Part shown: one piece after another, positions 1-6,727 of the stretch
Layout of the letters: each line of letters starts with the position of its first letter
Position numbering within the stretch: position 1 is the first letter of the stretch
Source of the DNA: Treponema sp.
GTDB taxonomy: Bacteria; Spirochaetota; Spirochaetia; Treponematales; Treponemataceae
Direction: 5' to 3'
DNA: 9,712 nt
Assembly: GCA_017617145.1 (NCBI GenBank)
Contig: JAFZWX010000127.1
Location: 1-9,712 of the forward strand
Notes under the pieces: model-generated
The model's database searches: none
The model's input: the letters and a program-made list of their open reading frames with translations, nothing else
Told to the model about the DNA's origin: nothing
Program-made: the position numbers and the translations under genes

Positions 1-61
1 CAAAAAACATCTATATTTTTTGCACTGAAAACGGCTGACGAACTGACAAGATTTTCCAAAA

Positions 62-143
62 GACTCCCTACGGCGGCATTACCCGCATCAGGTCAAAGGG
101 TCAAAGCCTAACTTCCTCTCAGCCTGCCTCAGCACGCTCCCCT
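62..143 (-). promoter_or_regulatory. TPP (THI-element) riboswitch aptamer
   Basis: Read on the minus strand, this segment has the conserved blocks of the thiamine-pyrophosphate aptamer in the right order. They are GGGGAGC (142-136), CTGAGA (122-117), GACCCTTTGACCTGAT (about 102-87), GGGTAATGCC (about 84-75) and CGTAGGGA (72-65). ACCTGAT and CTGAGA are the pyrimidine-sensor signatures and GTAGGGA lies in the pyrophosphate-sensor arm. TPP binding normally lowers expression of thiamine synthesis or transport genes. The regulated gene must lie to the left of base 1; an ATG at 10-8 could be its start, but no ribosome binding site is clear there. The porin gene ends about 95 nt upstream of the aptamer and is not controlled by it. 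I cannot tell whether the expression platform acts on transcription or translation. Confidence 0.93.
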
Positions 144-238
144 GCAAAAGACGAACATCAAAAAACATGAAACGCCGAAATGTAGCGTTAAAAAAGAGTT
201 TGTCAAATAGTCAGGAGTTCATTTTTGTTGAAGTCGTT

Positions 239-1585
239 TTATTTATCCTCTTTTTCTTCCCAGAAGAAATCGAATGCACCGCTGAGTGCGAGAGCGATGG
301 AGTGACTATTGATGGATTCGGAAACGGTCTCATTTTTTTCGCCGTATCCGTGGAATGTCGATTTGTTAAAGTCGTAGTCGAGTTCGATTCCGGCGTAGTC
401 GCAGAAATTGTAGATCACAGCGATGTTAACGCCGAGATTGGAATCGTCTTTGCTGGCGATGGTAGCATCGTAGAAAGGAGCTTTGAAGTATGACACTCTA
501 GCCATCATATCAACATCCCAGAGCGTTGCGTAAGGCATTGCGAAAAGTCCCCATGAAGTGTATGCAGAGCCTGCTTTGTCAACGCCGTCGGAGATGAGTT
601 TTCCGTTTTCGAAATCGGGGTTGTAAAGTGCGCGGTGCGAAAGACCGAACTCGCCTTTGAAGCCGACTGAAATGTTGTCGTTTACGTTGTAGCCGAGATC
701 CGCGCCGATAGCCATTAAGACATTGTTTCTATCCTGGTCGAGACTTTCGCCGTTTTTGTAGGAAGCGATCTCGTCATCTTCGACATTGTAAACGTCGAAG
801 CCGTAGTTTCTGTAAGCCTTGCCTACAACGAGTGAAGCAACTGCGGTCGCATAGAAATCACCGGTTTTGTTGAAGCGGATATCTGCACCGAATGCCGGAG
901 CGCGGAAGAGATTTTCTTCGCCGTCAAGCATCGTTTCGTTTGCGCCGTTGAAAGCGAAAAGTGTGATCGTGAGGTCGGATTCTTTCGAGAAAATGAGGTC
1001 AACGCCCAGGGAAACGCCGAGATCGTTGAAAGCTCCGCCGAAAAACTCATCTTTTATCGCTGAATTTGCGAAAGCGACTTCATGGTCATATCCGGTTTCG
1101 ATCCCGAAAGGCATTTCGAAAAGTCCGGCCTGAAGATTGACATCGAGGCCGAAAGTTCCGGCTGCATTCCTGAACGATGGATGCTGCATTCTGAAAGAGA
1201 CGTTTTTGATGACATCGAGCGTCATTTTGCCTTCGTCATCGACCGAGCCGAAATCGACCATAGCGCGGCCGTTGAACATCCTGTCGCCGCCCTGAAAATC
1301 AAGAATAAGATTGTCGAGACCGATCTCGTAGCTTTCTTCCTTGTTGACATCGCCGTCCTCAACATTGATTCCTGCCGAAACTCCACCGAAAACAGTGGCG
1401 TTGAAATAGGGCTTTCTCTCGAAAGCGAGTTTGTCTTCCTCTTCTTCAGCCTCAGCTTCGCCCTCTGCCTGAGCCTCAGCCTCTACTTTTGATTCTTTTG
1501 TTTCTTCAGATGTCTGTTCTTCCTGAGCAGAAAGTGAAAAAGTCAGTGCGCAGCAAATTGCAGCTGCAAAAAAGAAATTACGCAT
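239..1585 (-). CDS. Porin-like outer-membrane beta-barrel protein
   Basis: The 448-aa product starts with a clear signal peptide (residues 1-20, cleavage likely at SLSA|QEE). A strongly acidic, low-complexity Glu/Ala linker follows (about 21-52). The rest, from about residue 58, is a run of alternating amphipathic stretches rich in Gly, Asn, Asp and aromatics (for example FNATVFGGVSAGI, YATAVASLVVGKAY, ISVGFKGEFGL, HSIALALSGAFDFFW), as expected for a transmembrane beta-barrel. This suggests an outer-membrane porin or channel; the substrate cannot be read from the sequence. GGAGGT at 1596-1591 lies 5 nt before the ATG and fixes the start. The protein does not end on the usual terminal aromatic residue: seven charged or polar residues follow FFW. 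A sigma-70-like promoter lies about 110 nt upstream. No named family is recognised beyond the fold. Confidence 0.85.
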   Translation of the reverse strand: MRNFFFAAAICCALTFSLSAQEEQTSEETKESKVEAEAQAEGEAEAEEEEDKLAFERKPYFNATVFGGVSAGINVEDGDVNKEESYEIGLDNLILDFQGGDRMFNGRAMVDFGSVDDEGKMTLDVIKNVSFRMQHPSFRNAAGTFGLDVNLQAGLFEMPFGIETGYDHEVAFANSAIKDEFFGGAFNDLGVSLGVDLIFSKESDLTITLFAFNGANETMLDGEENLFRAPAFGADIRFNKTGDFYATAVASLVVGKAYRNYGFDVYNVEDDEIASYKNGESLDQDRNNVLMAIGADLGYNVNDNISVGFKGEFGLSHRALYNPDFENGKLISDGVDKAGSAYTSWGLFAMPYATLWDVDMMARVSYFKAPFYDATIASKDDSNLGVNIAVIYNFCDYAGIELDYDFNKSTFHGYGEKNETVSESINSHSIALALSGAFDFFWEEKEDK

Positions 1586-1699
1586 GAAAAACCTCCAATA
1601 AATTGAAATTGTTAAAAAAACAAACCAAAAATAAGAAACTCAAATAAATTTCGCAATAAAAAATTAGATTTTTAAAGAGCAATTTAATTAGTTAGAGCT

Positions 1700-1727
1700 A
1701 ACCTAGTCGCAGATTTTTGTTTGTCAA
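1700..1727 (-). promoter_or_regulatory. Sigma-70-like promoter of the porin gene
   Basis: On the minus strand a perfect TTGACA (1727-1722) is followed after 16 nt by TAGGTT (1705-1700), a TAnnnT-type -10. Transcription would begin near 1693 and leave a leader of about 108 nt before the porin ATG at 1585. This promoter lacks the palindrome found at three other promoters in the window. Confidence 0.55.
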
Positions 1728-1763
1728 GGGGAAAAATTATTTTTTTGCGGTTGAGTTATGTGT

Positions 1764-2363
1764 TTAGAATCTGAATCCGACTGATGTGAACATGCCGCCT
1801 TTTGTGGGCGCAACAGAGAGATTGCTCAGTTCTATTTTCTGATTCTGATTCGGAACAGGTCTTTTTGTTGCTGTAAAAATTATTCCTCCGAGAATGAATG
1901 CGCCGCCGATCACACCCATTGCAATAGATGCATTTTTTAAATCCTTATATTTACTTTCATCATAATCATCGTCGTCAGGATCAGAGTATACTGCAGCAAA
2001 ATATGCTGTTATCGGCATTACTTCCGTCAAAGCTATTCCTCCCAAAATGAGCAGTGTGATTCCGAACCCCTTGTATGGTCTGTAGTATCGGACTTGCTCA
2101 CTATCTTCCTCAACAATACTATAGCTCTCTGTTTTCTTGAATTTTTGTTTTGGTGCTCTGTTTTTCAAATTCGCGATTTCGTTTTCAGCTTCAAAACTGC
2201 AAATTCCGTTCGGAAATTTTTCGAGATACTTTTGCCAGACTTCAGCACTTCCGGCTCTTCTTGCATATCCGCACGCCTGCTGATCCTGAACATCTCCCGA
2301 AGTTTCCGCAAAAAGAGCAATGGCCGCTAACAATACGGCTGCAAACACAAAAACCTTTTTCAT
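1764..2363 (-). CDS. Exported hypothetical protein with membrane-spanning segments
   Basis: The 199-aa product starts at ATG 2363, 5 nt after a strong GGAGG. A TTG 12 nt further upstream overlaps that ribosome binding site and is less likely. Residues 1-20 (MKKVFVFAAVLLAAIALFAE) are a signal peptide. The mature N-terminus has the stretch SAEVWQKYLEKFPNG..SFEAENEI, which resembles the TPR-like 'residues-per-column' repeats of exported proteins in diderm bacteria. Two glycine-rich hydrophobic segments follow (about 99-126 and 144-164), separated by an Asp/Lys-rich loop (DPDDDDYDESKYKDLK). The C-terminus (FTSVGFRF) looks like an outer-membrane beta-strand with a terminal Phe. The function is unknown. 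Its promoter carries the same 19-bp palindrome as the regulator and helicase genes, so it may share their control. Confidence 0.8.
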   Translation of the reverse strand: MKKVFVFAAVLLAAIALFAETSGDVQDQQACGYARRAGSAEVWQKYLEKFPNGICSFEAENEIANLKNRAPKQKFKKTESYSIVEEDSEQVRYYRPYKGFGITLLILGGIALTEVMPITAYFAAVYSDPDDDDYDESKYKDLKNASIAMGVIGGAFILGGIIFTATKRPVPNQNQKIELSNLSVAPTKGGMFTSVGFRF

Positions 2364-2401
2364 TTTTTCCTCCAAAAATTAAAAAAACTAAAGCATGGAG
2401 G

Positions 2402-2435
2402 ATTATAACCGTCATATCAGGCACATACCGCCTGA
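2402..2435 (-). promoter_or_regulatory. Palindromic operator/promoter A (exported protein gene)
   Basis: The perfect inverted repeat TCAGGC (2435-2430), 7-nt spacer, GCCTGA (2422-2417) is followed after 9 nt by a perfect TATAAT (2407-2402) on the minus strand. No TTGACA-like -35 is seen, because the palindrome occupies that region. A tract containing TTTTTTAAAAAA (2443-2454) lies just upstream, where an UP element would sit. The predicted transcript starts near 2395, 32 nt before the ATG at 2363. Confidence 0.65.
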
Positions 2436-2470
2436 GATAAAATTTTTTAAAAAATATTTACCTTATCTCG

Positions 2471-2513
2471 GCTCCCCTGCCGCAGGGGAGCTGGCGCGAA
2501 GCGGCTGAGAGGT
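2471..2513. repeat. Intergenic hairpin, possible dispersed repeat
   Basis: GCTCCCCTG (2471-2479) and CAGGGGAGC (2483-2491) form a perfect 9-bp stem with a 3-nt loop. A weaker GC-rich stem-loop around CGCGAAGCG and the block GGCTGAGAGGT follow. The element lies between the stop of the WYL gene (2519) and operator A. It could help end transcription of the WYL gene, but the nearest T-run on that strand is about 16 nt past the stem, so it is not a classical terminator. Short GC-rich elements of this composition occur in many copies in some gut bacteria; only one copy is visible here. Confidence 0.45.
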
Positions 2514-2518
2514 CAAAA

Positions 2519-3484
2519 TTATTTACAGAATTTTTTGTGAAGTTCTTCGATGTTGTCGAGCCACTGTTTGCGCAACTCAACAGGTGAAACGATCTCGCAG
2601 TCGGGCGAATGTGCCATGACGCGGGCAATTATCTCATTGTGGCGTTCTCCGACCGGTAGCGTTATCTCAAGGCATTTTTTGCCGTCAATGACGAGTTCTT
2701 TCGTCACCTGGTTTTTGTGCCATTTCTGCTTTACGACGTGGTAGTAAGCAGGCTCGTAAACGCGGATCACGGCGAGTTCGGAGCTTGCCGACTTGAACAT
2801 TCCGAAGCAGCTTTCGACATATTCGTCGATCTCCGATTTGGTGAATATTTTTTCGCATATCTCATCAAGTACCTCGCTTTTCACAAAGCGTGAAACAAGG
2901 AAAACTCTGAGTTCGTTTCTTTTGCGGCAGAAAGCGAGGAGATACCACTTCCCGAAATAATTTATGAGCCTTATCGGTTCTATCGTTCTCGTTGTCTCAT
3001 CACCTTTTGCATCAAGATAAGTGATGTGAAGGCACCTTTTCATGATGAAAGATTCGAGAATGTTCCTGAAATCCTTGAGTTCAAGAATATCCGTATCGGA
3101 AGAATCGTAGGTTATCTTATCAAGCAGGACATCGAATTCCTCCGGAATGTAACTCGATATTTTTGACAAGATTTCTCCTGAAATTATAGGCACGTAAGGA
3201 ATTCCGTTGAGTTTGAACGAATCGGAAAAACGCTTGACGAAAATATAGTAGAAAACCGCATCGTCAAACGAGTCGAAAAGCATTTCAAAAGGCGTAACGT
3301 AAACATAGCCGCCTTTGCCTTTCTGGTATTTCAGCGGCGCAGAAAGGAAATTCCGCATATACTCGATATCGCGCATAACTGTGTCGATATGAACTTCAAA
3401 ATGATCCGCCACCTCTTTTCTCGTCACGAAACCTTTGACTTTGATCATGTGGTTTATGAAAGCCACTCTTTCAAGATTCGCCAT
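2519..3484 (-). CDS. WYL-domain transcriptional regulator
   Basis: The 321-aa protein has an N-terminal helix-turn-helix (about 5-45; VTRKEVADHFEVHIDTVMRDI is the helix-turn-helix core). A WYL domain follows (about 150-205), with the hallmark GKWYLLAFC at 178-186 and the flanking IEPIRLINYFGKW, and then a C-terminal WCX-like extension (about 235-321). WYL domains are ligand-sensing modules. Regulators with this order of domains (BrxR, CapW, PafBC-like) bind palindromes and often control phage-defence or DNA-damage genes. GGGAGG (3496-3491) lies 6 nt before the ATG and fixes the start. The gene is divergent from the helicase gene, and both promoters contain the palindrome TCAGGC-N7-GCCTGA or a close variant, which suggests that it regulates itself and its neighbour. 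That link is inference; the family assignment is firm. Confidence 0.93.
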   Translation of the reverse strand: MANLERVAFINHMIKVKGFVTRKEVADHFEVHIDTVMRDIEYMRNFLSAPLKYQKGKGGYVYVTPFEMLFDSFDDAVFYYIFVKRFSDSFKLNGIPYVPIISGEILSKISSYIPEEFDVLLDKITYDSSDTDILELKDFRNILESFIMKRCLHITYLDAKGDETTRTIEPIRLINYFGKWYLLAFCRKRNELRVFLVSRFVKSEVLDEICEKIFTKSEIDEYVESCFGMFKSASSELAVIRVYEPAYYHVVKQKWHKNQVTKELVIDGKKCLEITLPVGERHNEIIARVMAHSPDCEIVSPVELRKQWLDNIEELHKKFCK

Positions 3485-3517
3485 CTGTTGCCTCCCAAAA
3501 CAAAATAATCGGAGTCG

Positions 3518-3551
3518 ATCATACTCGCGAACTCAGGCATATAACGCCTGA
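3518..3551 (-). promoter_or_regulatory. Palindromic operator/promoter B (WYL regulator gene)
   Basis: On the minus strand, TCAGGC (3551-3546), a 7-nt spacer and GCCTGA (3538-3533) form a perfect 6-bp inverted repeat. After exactly 9 nt comes TATGAT (3523-3518), a good -10 hexamer. No -35 box is visible. The spacer (GTTATAT) resembles those of the other two sites. Its position upstream of the WYL gene fits autoregulation. Confidence 0.65.
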
Positions 3552-3735
3552 CTTGGCAAAATCCATACTTTTTTATGGAAGTTTTTTCAAAAAAATGACT
3601 GATAAGAATTTTTTTAAGAAAATCGGAGGATTCTTTGCGCCGGAGTGATGCTTTAACTTGCATCATCCCTGCTTTTCCCTATAATTTTTCGGTTTTTTTG
3701 TCGTTTTGGTTCAAAATATGAACAAAAATTTCATC

Positions 3736-3769
3736 TTAGGCACTATATGCCGGAGTTGATGAGTAAAAT
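3736..3769 (+). promoter_or_regulatory. Palindromic operator/promoter C (helicase gene)
   Basis: TTAGGC (3736-3741), 7-nt spacer ACTATAT, then GCCGGA (3749-3754) differs from the perfect palindrome at one base per arm. After 9 nt comes TAAAAT (3764-3769), a -10-like hexamer at the same distance as in sites A and B. The predicted transcript starts near 3776, 37 nt before the helicase ATG. Confidence 0.55.
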
Positions 3770-3812
3770 AAGGGGTTTTTGTCGGGTTCTGTGAGGTAGG
3801 AAAACAGTAACT

Positions 3813-6593
3813 ATGCAATTTATATGGTGTATGATTTGTGTGTTTATGGTGATGTTTGGATTTGGAGCACTACTGTCTGGAAATTTTGCTTTAGCCATAC
3901 TATTTGGAGTAATTTCTATATATGCATTAATAAAAGCTGTGCAACCTGATTTCAATAGAAAACTTGATGAAGAACCAAATTTACAGCCTGTTGTCCAGAA
4001 ACAACAAAAAAAGAGCAATGCTCTACCCCCCCTTCAAAAAGAAATATTAAATTCTTTAATCGATACTTTTCAATCGAGTATGTCTCAATTCCCCAACAGA
4101 TATCTGGAGCCTAACGATCCATTTTTTGATAGTCTCTACTCTATAATCGGAAAAATCAAGCTGTACGACACTAATTGCGGAGAGGAAAAGGAAAAACAAC
4201 TTTTGGACAAAATTAAGGCTCATAATTACACTAGAGCAATAAATAGAAATTCTCAAAGTACAAAGCAATTTACTGATAAAATAGTAAAGGATATTGATGC
4301 CAAAATAGAATTTCAAAAATCAAATCAAGTTGCTACTGAAGCGATAGACGATGATTTTTTAACAGACCCTTTGTTCTGGGATTTTCAATGTAGCTACAGC
4401 GAGCTTCTTAATTCAGGGTTTCCAGATAAGTATTTGGAGATAGACGATCCTTTTTTCGATGATTTAAACTTGGAAGAAATCGAGCAATGTCACCTCGTTA
4501 AATATATTCAAGAAGAATACAATTCGATTTTTGAAATGATTAAAGATCATAACGAAGATTTTATACAAAGCCACTTGAACGATCCGATTTTCAGCAATAT
4601 ATGCGGTCGTTCATTGGACAATGAGCAAAGAAGAACCATTTTGTGCGATTCCAAACACAATTTGGTCGTTGCCGGTGCAGGAACGGGAAAAACACTGACT
4701 ATATGCGGCAAAATTCAATATTTGCTGGAAAACAATCTGGCAAAAGAAAATGAAATCCTGCTGATGTCTTATTCGAGGGATTCTGTAGATGATATCAATA
4801 AGAAAGTTGCCAGAGTCTCGCCGAAAATGAAAGCAGAAACATTCCATTCTTTGGGATATGCAATTTTAACCGAGCATTATGGCGAGAAAAAGGCCATTGA
4901 AGACCAGATTTTGTCTCACATAAAAGCATTTTTTGAAGAACGACTTTCTTCTGACACTAAATTTACCCGGAAGATATTTAAATATTTTTCCTGCTATATT
5001 CGTTCAATCACTTTTGATTTTCGGAAAAAGGAAAACGATGAAGAAGAACAAGACTGGACATTAAAAAAGCCATATAGGACATTGAAAGAAGCCCTGAAAA
5101 GTCTCAATAAAGACCCCAAAAACAATGTTACGGCTAAAAAGGAATATGTCAGGAGTGTTCAGGAATTGGTTATAGCCAACTTCTTATTTGTTAACGGCAT
5201 AGAATATGAGTATGAAAAACCTTATGAAATCAATACTGCAACTTTGGATAGACGCAGATATTGCCCCGATTTTTACCTGCCGAAATATAAAATTTACATC
5301 GAACATTACGGAATAGACAAAGACGGAAGAGCTCGCCAGTATTCATATAATGAAGAACAAGATTATCTTGAAGGTATTGATTGGAAAAGAAAAATACATC
5401 GAGAGAATCATACCACCTGCATAGAAACATATTCCTACGAGTTCTCGAACGGAAAGATTTTCACCAATTTAAAGAAGAAATTGGAAGAAAAAGGCGTTGA
5501 ATTCAAACCATTGACTGCAAAACAAGTCAAAGAAACGGTTTCGAACTTATATGAAGGTCATGATTTCTCAAAATTCATGGATGTTTTGGCAACATTTTTA
5601 GACCTTTATAAATCAAAATTCAGAGATAACACAAAGTTCGATTCATTTGTATTTGGAACAGGTTACGAAAGACAGAGAACGACAATGTTCCTCGAAATAT
5701 CCAAGGAAATTTATGATTACTATACCTCTTTGCTCAAAGAAAATGATAAAATTGATTTCGATGACATGATCTTGCAGTCAACAGATTTCCTGGATTTGCC
5801 GGAATTTAAGAACAAATACCGCTACAAATATATTCTTGTTGATGAATTTCAGGATATTTCTGAAAGCAGATTTACATTCTTGAAGAAATTAGCCGAACAC
5901 GGAGATTCAAAACTGATGGTCGTAGGTGATGACTGGCAGTCCATATACAGATTTAACGGTTCCGATATAAATATTTTTGTAGATTTCAATAAAACTACTT
6001 TCCCTGATGCTACAGTCAACTATATCACGACGACCCACAGAAATTCTGCTGAATTACAGGATATTGCCGGAACATTTATAATGAAAAATCCTCGGCAGTT
6101 TAAAAAGCAGATCAAATCAGATAAACATCAGCAAGATCCTCTTCGAATAATAACTTATAAAGGCTATGATAATAGTTCAGGTGCATTGAAACAGGCTCTC
6201 AGCGAAATTTCCAAAATCGATTCTTCGGCTGAAGTCTTGATTTTGGGAAGAACTAATGAAGACATCAACAAAAAGTTCCAGTCAGAAACAAACCGTGCCT
6301 TCCCCAGTTTAAAAATATCCTATAAAACCATTCACGGATCAAAAGGTTTGGAAAGTGATTTTGTCATACTGATCAATGCCGGCAACATTCCTAACAAAAC
6401 GATTGATGATCCGATAATTAATCTATTGTTGGCGATTCCTGAAGATTATAGATATGCAGAAGAAAGACGCTTGTTTTATGTCGCTCTGACAAGAACCAAA
6501 TCGATAGTCTACATTTTAATGCAAGAGGAAAAACCTTCTGTTTTTGTTGGAGAAATAAAGCGGGATTGTTGTGAAACGCGTTTTGGAGAATAG
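3813..6593 (+). CDS. Helicase-IV/UvrD-like SF1 helicase with membrane hairpin and nuclease-like insert
   Basis: The 926-aa protein has all the SF1A motifs. They are Q motif Q272, Walker A AGAGTGKT (287-294, K293), TFHSLG, Walker B DEFQD (677-681), GDDWQSIYRFNG (705-716), TIHGSKG (839-845) and EERRLFYVALTR (883-894, R894). The GDDWQ and DEFQDIS wording matches E. coli helicase IV more closely than UvrD. Between motif Ib and Walker B is an insert (about 445-560) with E451, PDFYLP (P485-D486) and IYIEHYG (E497), which looks like a PD-(D/E)XK nuclease core with a non-standard E-x-Y in place of E-x-K. Residues about 3-18 and 23-44 form two hydrophobic helices, unusual for this family. The start has only a weak, distant AGGTAGG, but an in-frame stop upstream excludes a longer form. 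Likely role: DNA unwinding or cleavage in phage defence or repair (inference). Confidence 0.9.
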   Translation: MQFIWCMICVFMVMFGFGALLSGNFALAILFGVISIYALIKAVQPDFNRKLDEEPNLQPVVQKQQKKSNALPPLQKEILNSLIDTFQSSMSQFPNRYLEPNDPFFDSLYSIIGKIKLYDTNCGEEKEKQLLDKIKAHNYTRAINRNSQSTKQFTDKIVKDIDAKIEFQKSNQVATEAIDDDFLTDPLFWDFQCSYSELLNSGFPDKYLEIDDPFFDDLNLEEIEQCHLVKYIQEEYNSIFEMIKDHNEDFIQSHLNDPIFSNICGRSLDNEQRRTILCDSKHNLVVAGAGTGKTLTICGKIQYLLENNLAKENEILLMSYSRDSVDDINKKVARVSPKMKAETFHSLGYAILTEHYGEKKAIEDQILSHIKAFFEERLSSDTKFTRKIFKYFSCYIRSITFDFRKKENDEEEQDWTLKKPYRTLKEALKSLNKDPKNNVTAKKEYVRSVQELVIANFLFVNGIEYEYEKPYEINTATLDRRRYCPDFYLPKYKIYIEHYGIDKDGRARQYSYNEEQDYLEGIDWKRKIHRENHTTCIETYSYEFSNGKIFTNLKKKLEEKGVEFKPLTAKQVKETVSNLYEGHDFSKFMDVLATFLDLYKSKFRDNTKFDSFVFGTGYERQRTTMFLEISKEIYDYYTSLLKENDKIDFDDMILQSTDFLDLPEFKNKYRYKYILVDEFQDISESRFTFLKKLAEHGDSKLMVVGDDWQSIYRFNGSDINIFVDFNKTTFPDATVNYITTTHRNSAELQDIAGTFIMKNPRQFKKQIKSDKHQQDPLRIITYKGYDNSSGALKQALSEISKIDSSAEVLILGRTNEDINKKFQSETNRAFPSLKISYKTIHGSKGLESDFVILINAGNIPNKTIDDPIINLLLAIPEDYRYAEERRLFYVALTRTKSIVYILMQEEKPSVFVGEIKRDCCETRFGE

Positions 6594-6659
6594 AAATCTT
6601 CAAAGTTGCAAATTAGTGGGGAAAAATTAGCTTTCATATTCTTTTTTTTTGATTTTTTG

Positions 6660-6702
6660 TGCAAAAAAATTGCATAAAAAATGCAAAAATGGTAAATTGC
6701 AT
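6660..6702 (+). promoter_or_regulatory. Promoter of the ATPase gene, overlain by a TGCA repeat array
   Basis: TTGCAT (6670-6675), a 17-nt spacer and TAAATT (6693-6698) form a plausible, rather weak sigma-70-type promoter about 30 nt before the ATPase ATG. TGCA cores flanked by A/T occur at 6660, 6671, 6682 and 6698, so the first three are spaced exactly 11 bp. TTGCAT (6670-6675) and ATGCAA (6681-6686) form an inverted repeat. The array covers the -35 and -10, as a repressor site would. The palindrome of promoters A-C is absent here. Confidence 0.45.
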
Positions 6703-6727
6703 AGTCTTTTGTATTAAGGAGGGAAAT

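Larger units (their letters stand above)
3485..3812. other. Divergent intergenic region with two palindromic promoters
   Basis: This stretch of about 330 nt separates the WYL gene (minus) from the helicase gene (plus). It holds operator B and operator C, about 185 nt apart. The middle (about 3552-3735) is A/T-rich with short runs of A and T and no ORF I would defend. An antisense reading through 3454-3666 has no recognisable domain and overlaps the WYL start, so I leave it out. No riboswitch, tRNA or CRISPR repeat is seen. Confidence 0.6.

Noticed and set aside
171..189. AACGC...GCGTT inverted repeat as a terminator for the porin gene.
   Set aside because: The stem is only 5 bp with a 9-nt loop, and the T-run on the minus strand starts several bases late. 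Too weak to call.
2417..2435. Palindromes A and B as intrinsic terminators.
   Set aside because: The stems are short (6 bp). They lie upstream of genes at a constant distance from a -10 box, and no U-run follows in the direction of any upstream gene.
2471..2513. Second TPP riboswitch on the plus strand, because GGGGAGC...GGCTGAGAGG resembles the 5' half of the THI element.
   Set aside because: The 3' half (ACCTGAT, GTAGGGA) is absent and no plus-strand gene follows. It is better explained as a hairpin or dispersed repeat.
3454..3666. 70-aa minus-strand ORF overlapping the start of the WYL gene.
   Set aside because: It has no ribosome binding site or domain, and it runs through operator B and the WYL promoter.
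3736..3754. DtxR/IdeR-type iron box, given the 19-bp length and the TTAGG arm.
   Set aside because: The central spacer and the second arm do not match the TTAGG...CCTAA consensus, and the two perfect copies use TCAGGC arms. Iron control remains only a remote alternative.
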